DNA of 43,577 nt from Bacteroidales bacterium (GTDB lineage Bacteria > Bacteroidota > Bacteroidia > Bacteroidales > UBA7960), in NCBI GenBank assembly GCA_003552075.1, contig PUOJ01000007.1, positions 1-43,577 on the forward strand. Direction: 5' to 3'. Made by a program: the position numbers and the translations under genes. Positions 43,307-43,577 of the stretch are shown one piece after another. Under the pieces are notes generated by a model. The model ran no database searches, had not been told where the DNA came from, and was given only the letters and a program-made list of their open reading frames with translations. How positions within the stretch are numbered: position 1 is the stretch's first letter; each line of letters begins with the position of its first letter.

Positions 43307-43577
43307 ATGTCAAAGGAAAATCTACATACCATATCCAATTATCTCACATGTTATCGGTTTGTATCGGCTCCGGTCATCCTCTATTTCATCTTTTCGGGCA
43401 GACCTACGCTTTTTATGGCCTTTATCATCCTGAATCTCATCACAGATGCCCTGGACGGCTTTTTTGCCAGGAGGCTCAATCAGCATACCGATTTCGGAGC
43501 ACGCATGGATTCTATCGCCGACAAAGTCACTTATGCCCTGGCGATTATTGGTTTGTTTGTTTTTAAAATGGAGGAAA
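43307..43577 (+). CDS. CDP-alcohol phosphatidyltransferase (partial, cut by window end)
   Basis: Ninety codons from the ATG at 43307 are visible and the frame is open at the window edge, which explains its absence from the track. The catalytic CDP-alcohol motif is complete: DALDGFFARR, then HTDFGARMDSIAD, fitting D-x2-DG-x2-AR-x8-G-x3-D-x3-D. N-terminal hydrophobic helices are present. It makes a phospholipid by displacing CMP from a CDP-alcohol; PgsA-type (phosphatidylglycerophosphate) synthesis is the commonest role, but the head group cannot be told from this part. Confidence 0.92.
   Translation, partial: MSKENLHTISNYLTCYRFVSAPVILYFIFSGRPTLFMAFIILNLITDALDGFFARRLNQHTDFGARMDSIADKVTYALAIIGLFVFKMEE

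Noticed and set aside
1-43577. CRISPR arrays, tRNA genes, rRNA, insertion sequences, prophage
   Set aside because: No spaced direct repeats, tRNA-like cloverleaf, transposase, integrase or phage structural gene was found on reading the window.

Overview
The window is a chromosomal segment of a Bacteroidota bacterium, most like the Bacteroidales/Marinilabiliales side of the phylum; I cannot name a genus. Evidence: a GldB-type lipoprotein, the FtsZ tail ending NSFLHDNVD, an HU/SPOR fusion protein, a GlsA/GlsB-type acyltransferase pair, several outer-membrane beta-barrels, -7 elements of the form TAnnTTTG, and an almost complete lack of Shine-Dalgarno sites. No rRNA, tRNA, CRISPR array, IS element or phage gene was seen. 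Every intergenic gap is under about 300 bp except the glsA-mraZ divergent region.

Layout. 1-2750 (minus): a tricorn-type protease cut by the window edge. 2987-5132 (plus): a peroxiredoxin with its own terminator, an OMP plus a Bor-like lipoprotein with a terminator, and a small two-helix membrane protein. 5140-6666 (minus): an orphan sensor histidine kinase. 6888-11489 (plus): GH3-family protein, deoxynucleoside kinase, HU-SPOR membrane protein, TrmB and an alkyltransferase-like protein. 11486-14333 (minus): Nfu-type Fe-S protein, glutamine-dependent NAD synthetase and an OMP. 14684-15691 (plus): gldB. 15703-18166 (minus): glsA-glsB-engB. 18592-33610 (plus): the division and cell-wall (dcw) cluster mraZ-rsmH-ftsL-ftsI-murE-mraY-[murD remnant]-ftsW-murG-murC-ftsQ-ftsA-ftsZ. 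33854-42817 (plus): FKBP lipoprotein, a 95-aa protein of unknown function, an RluB-type pseudouridine synthase, an AsmA-like protein, IspE, an S9 peptidase and an AbgT-family transporter. 42990 to the end: a DUF2007 protein and a truncated CDP-alcohol phosphatidyltransferase.

How they work together. The dcw block makes UDP-MurNAc-pentapeptide (MurC, MurE), lipid I and lipid II (MraY, MurG), the septal polymerase and crosslinker (FtsW, FtsI), and the divisome scaffold (FtsL, FtsQ, FtsA, FtsZ). MraZ probably controls it through three 10-bp direct repeats upstream. The standout anomaly is murD. Only the C-terminal ligase domain (182 aa of an expected 440-450) sits at the murD position. It is preceded by 211 bp with no trace of the Rossmann and ATPase domains, followed by a hairpin-containing gap, and carries a substitution at a normally conserved lysine. 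Unless an intact murD lies elsewhere, the cluster cannot add D-Glu to UDP-MurNAc-Ala.

Other points of note are a near-perfect anti-SD complement before rsmH, a GGAGG-TTG start for the sensor kinase, a ~33-residue insertion in IspE, a repeated TATTTTTG element upstream of five transcription units, and a perfect 17-bp palindrome upstream of gldB.
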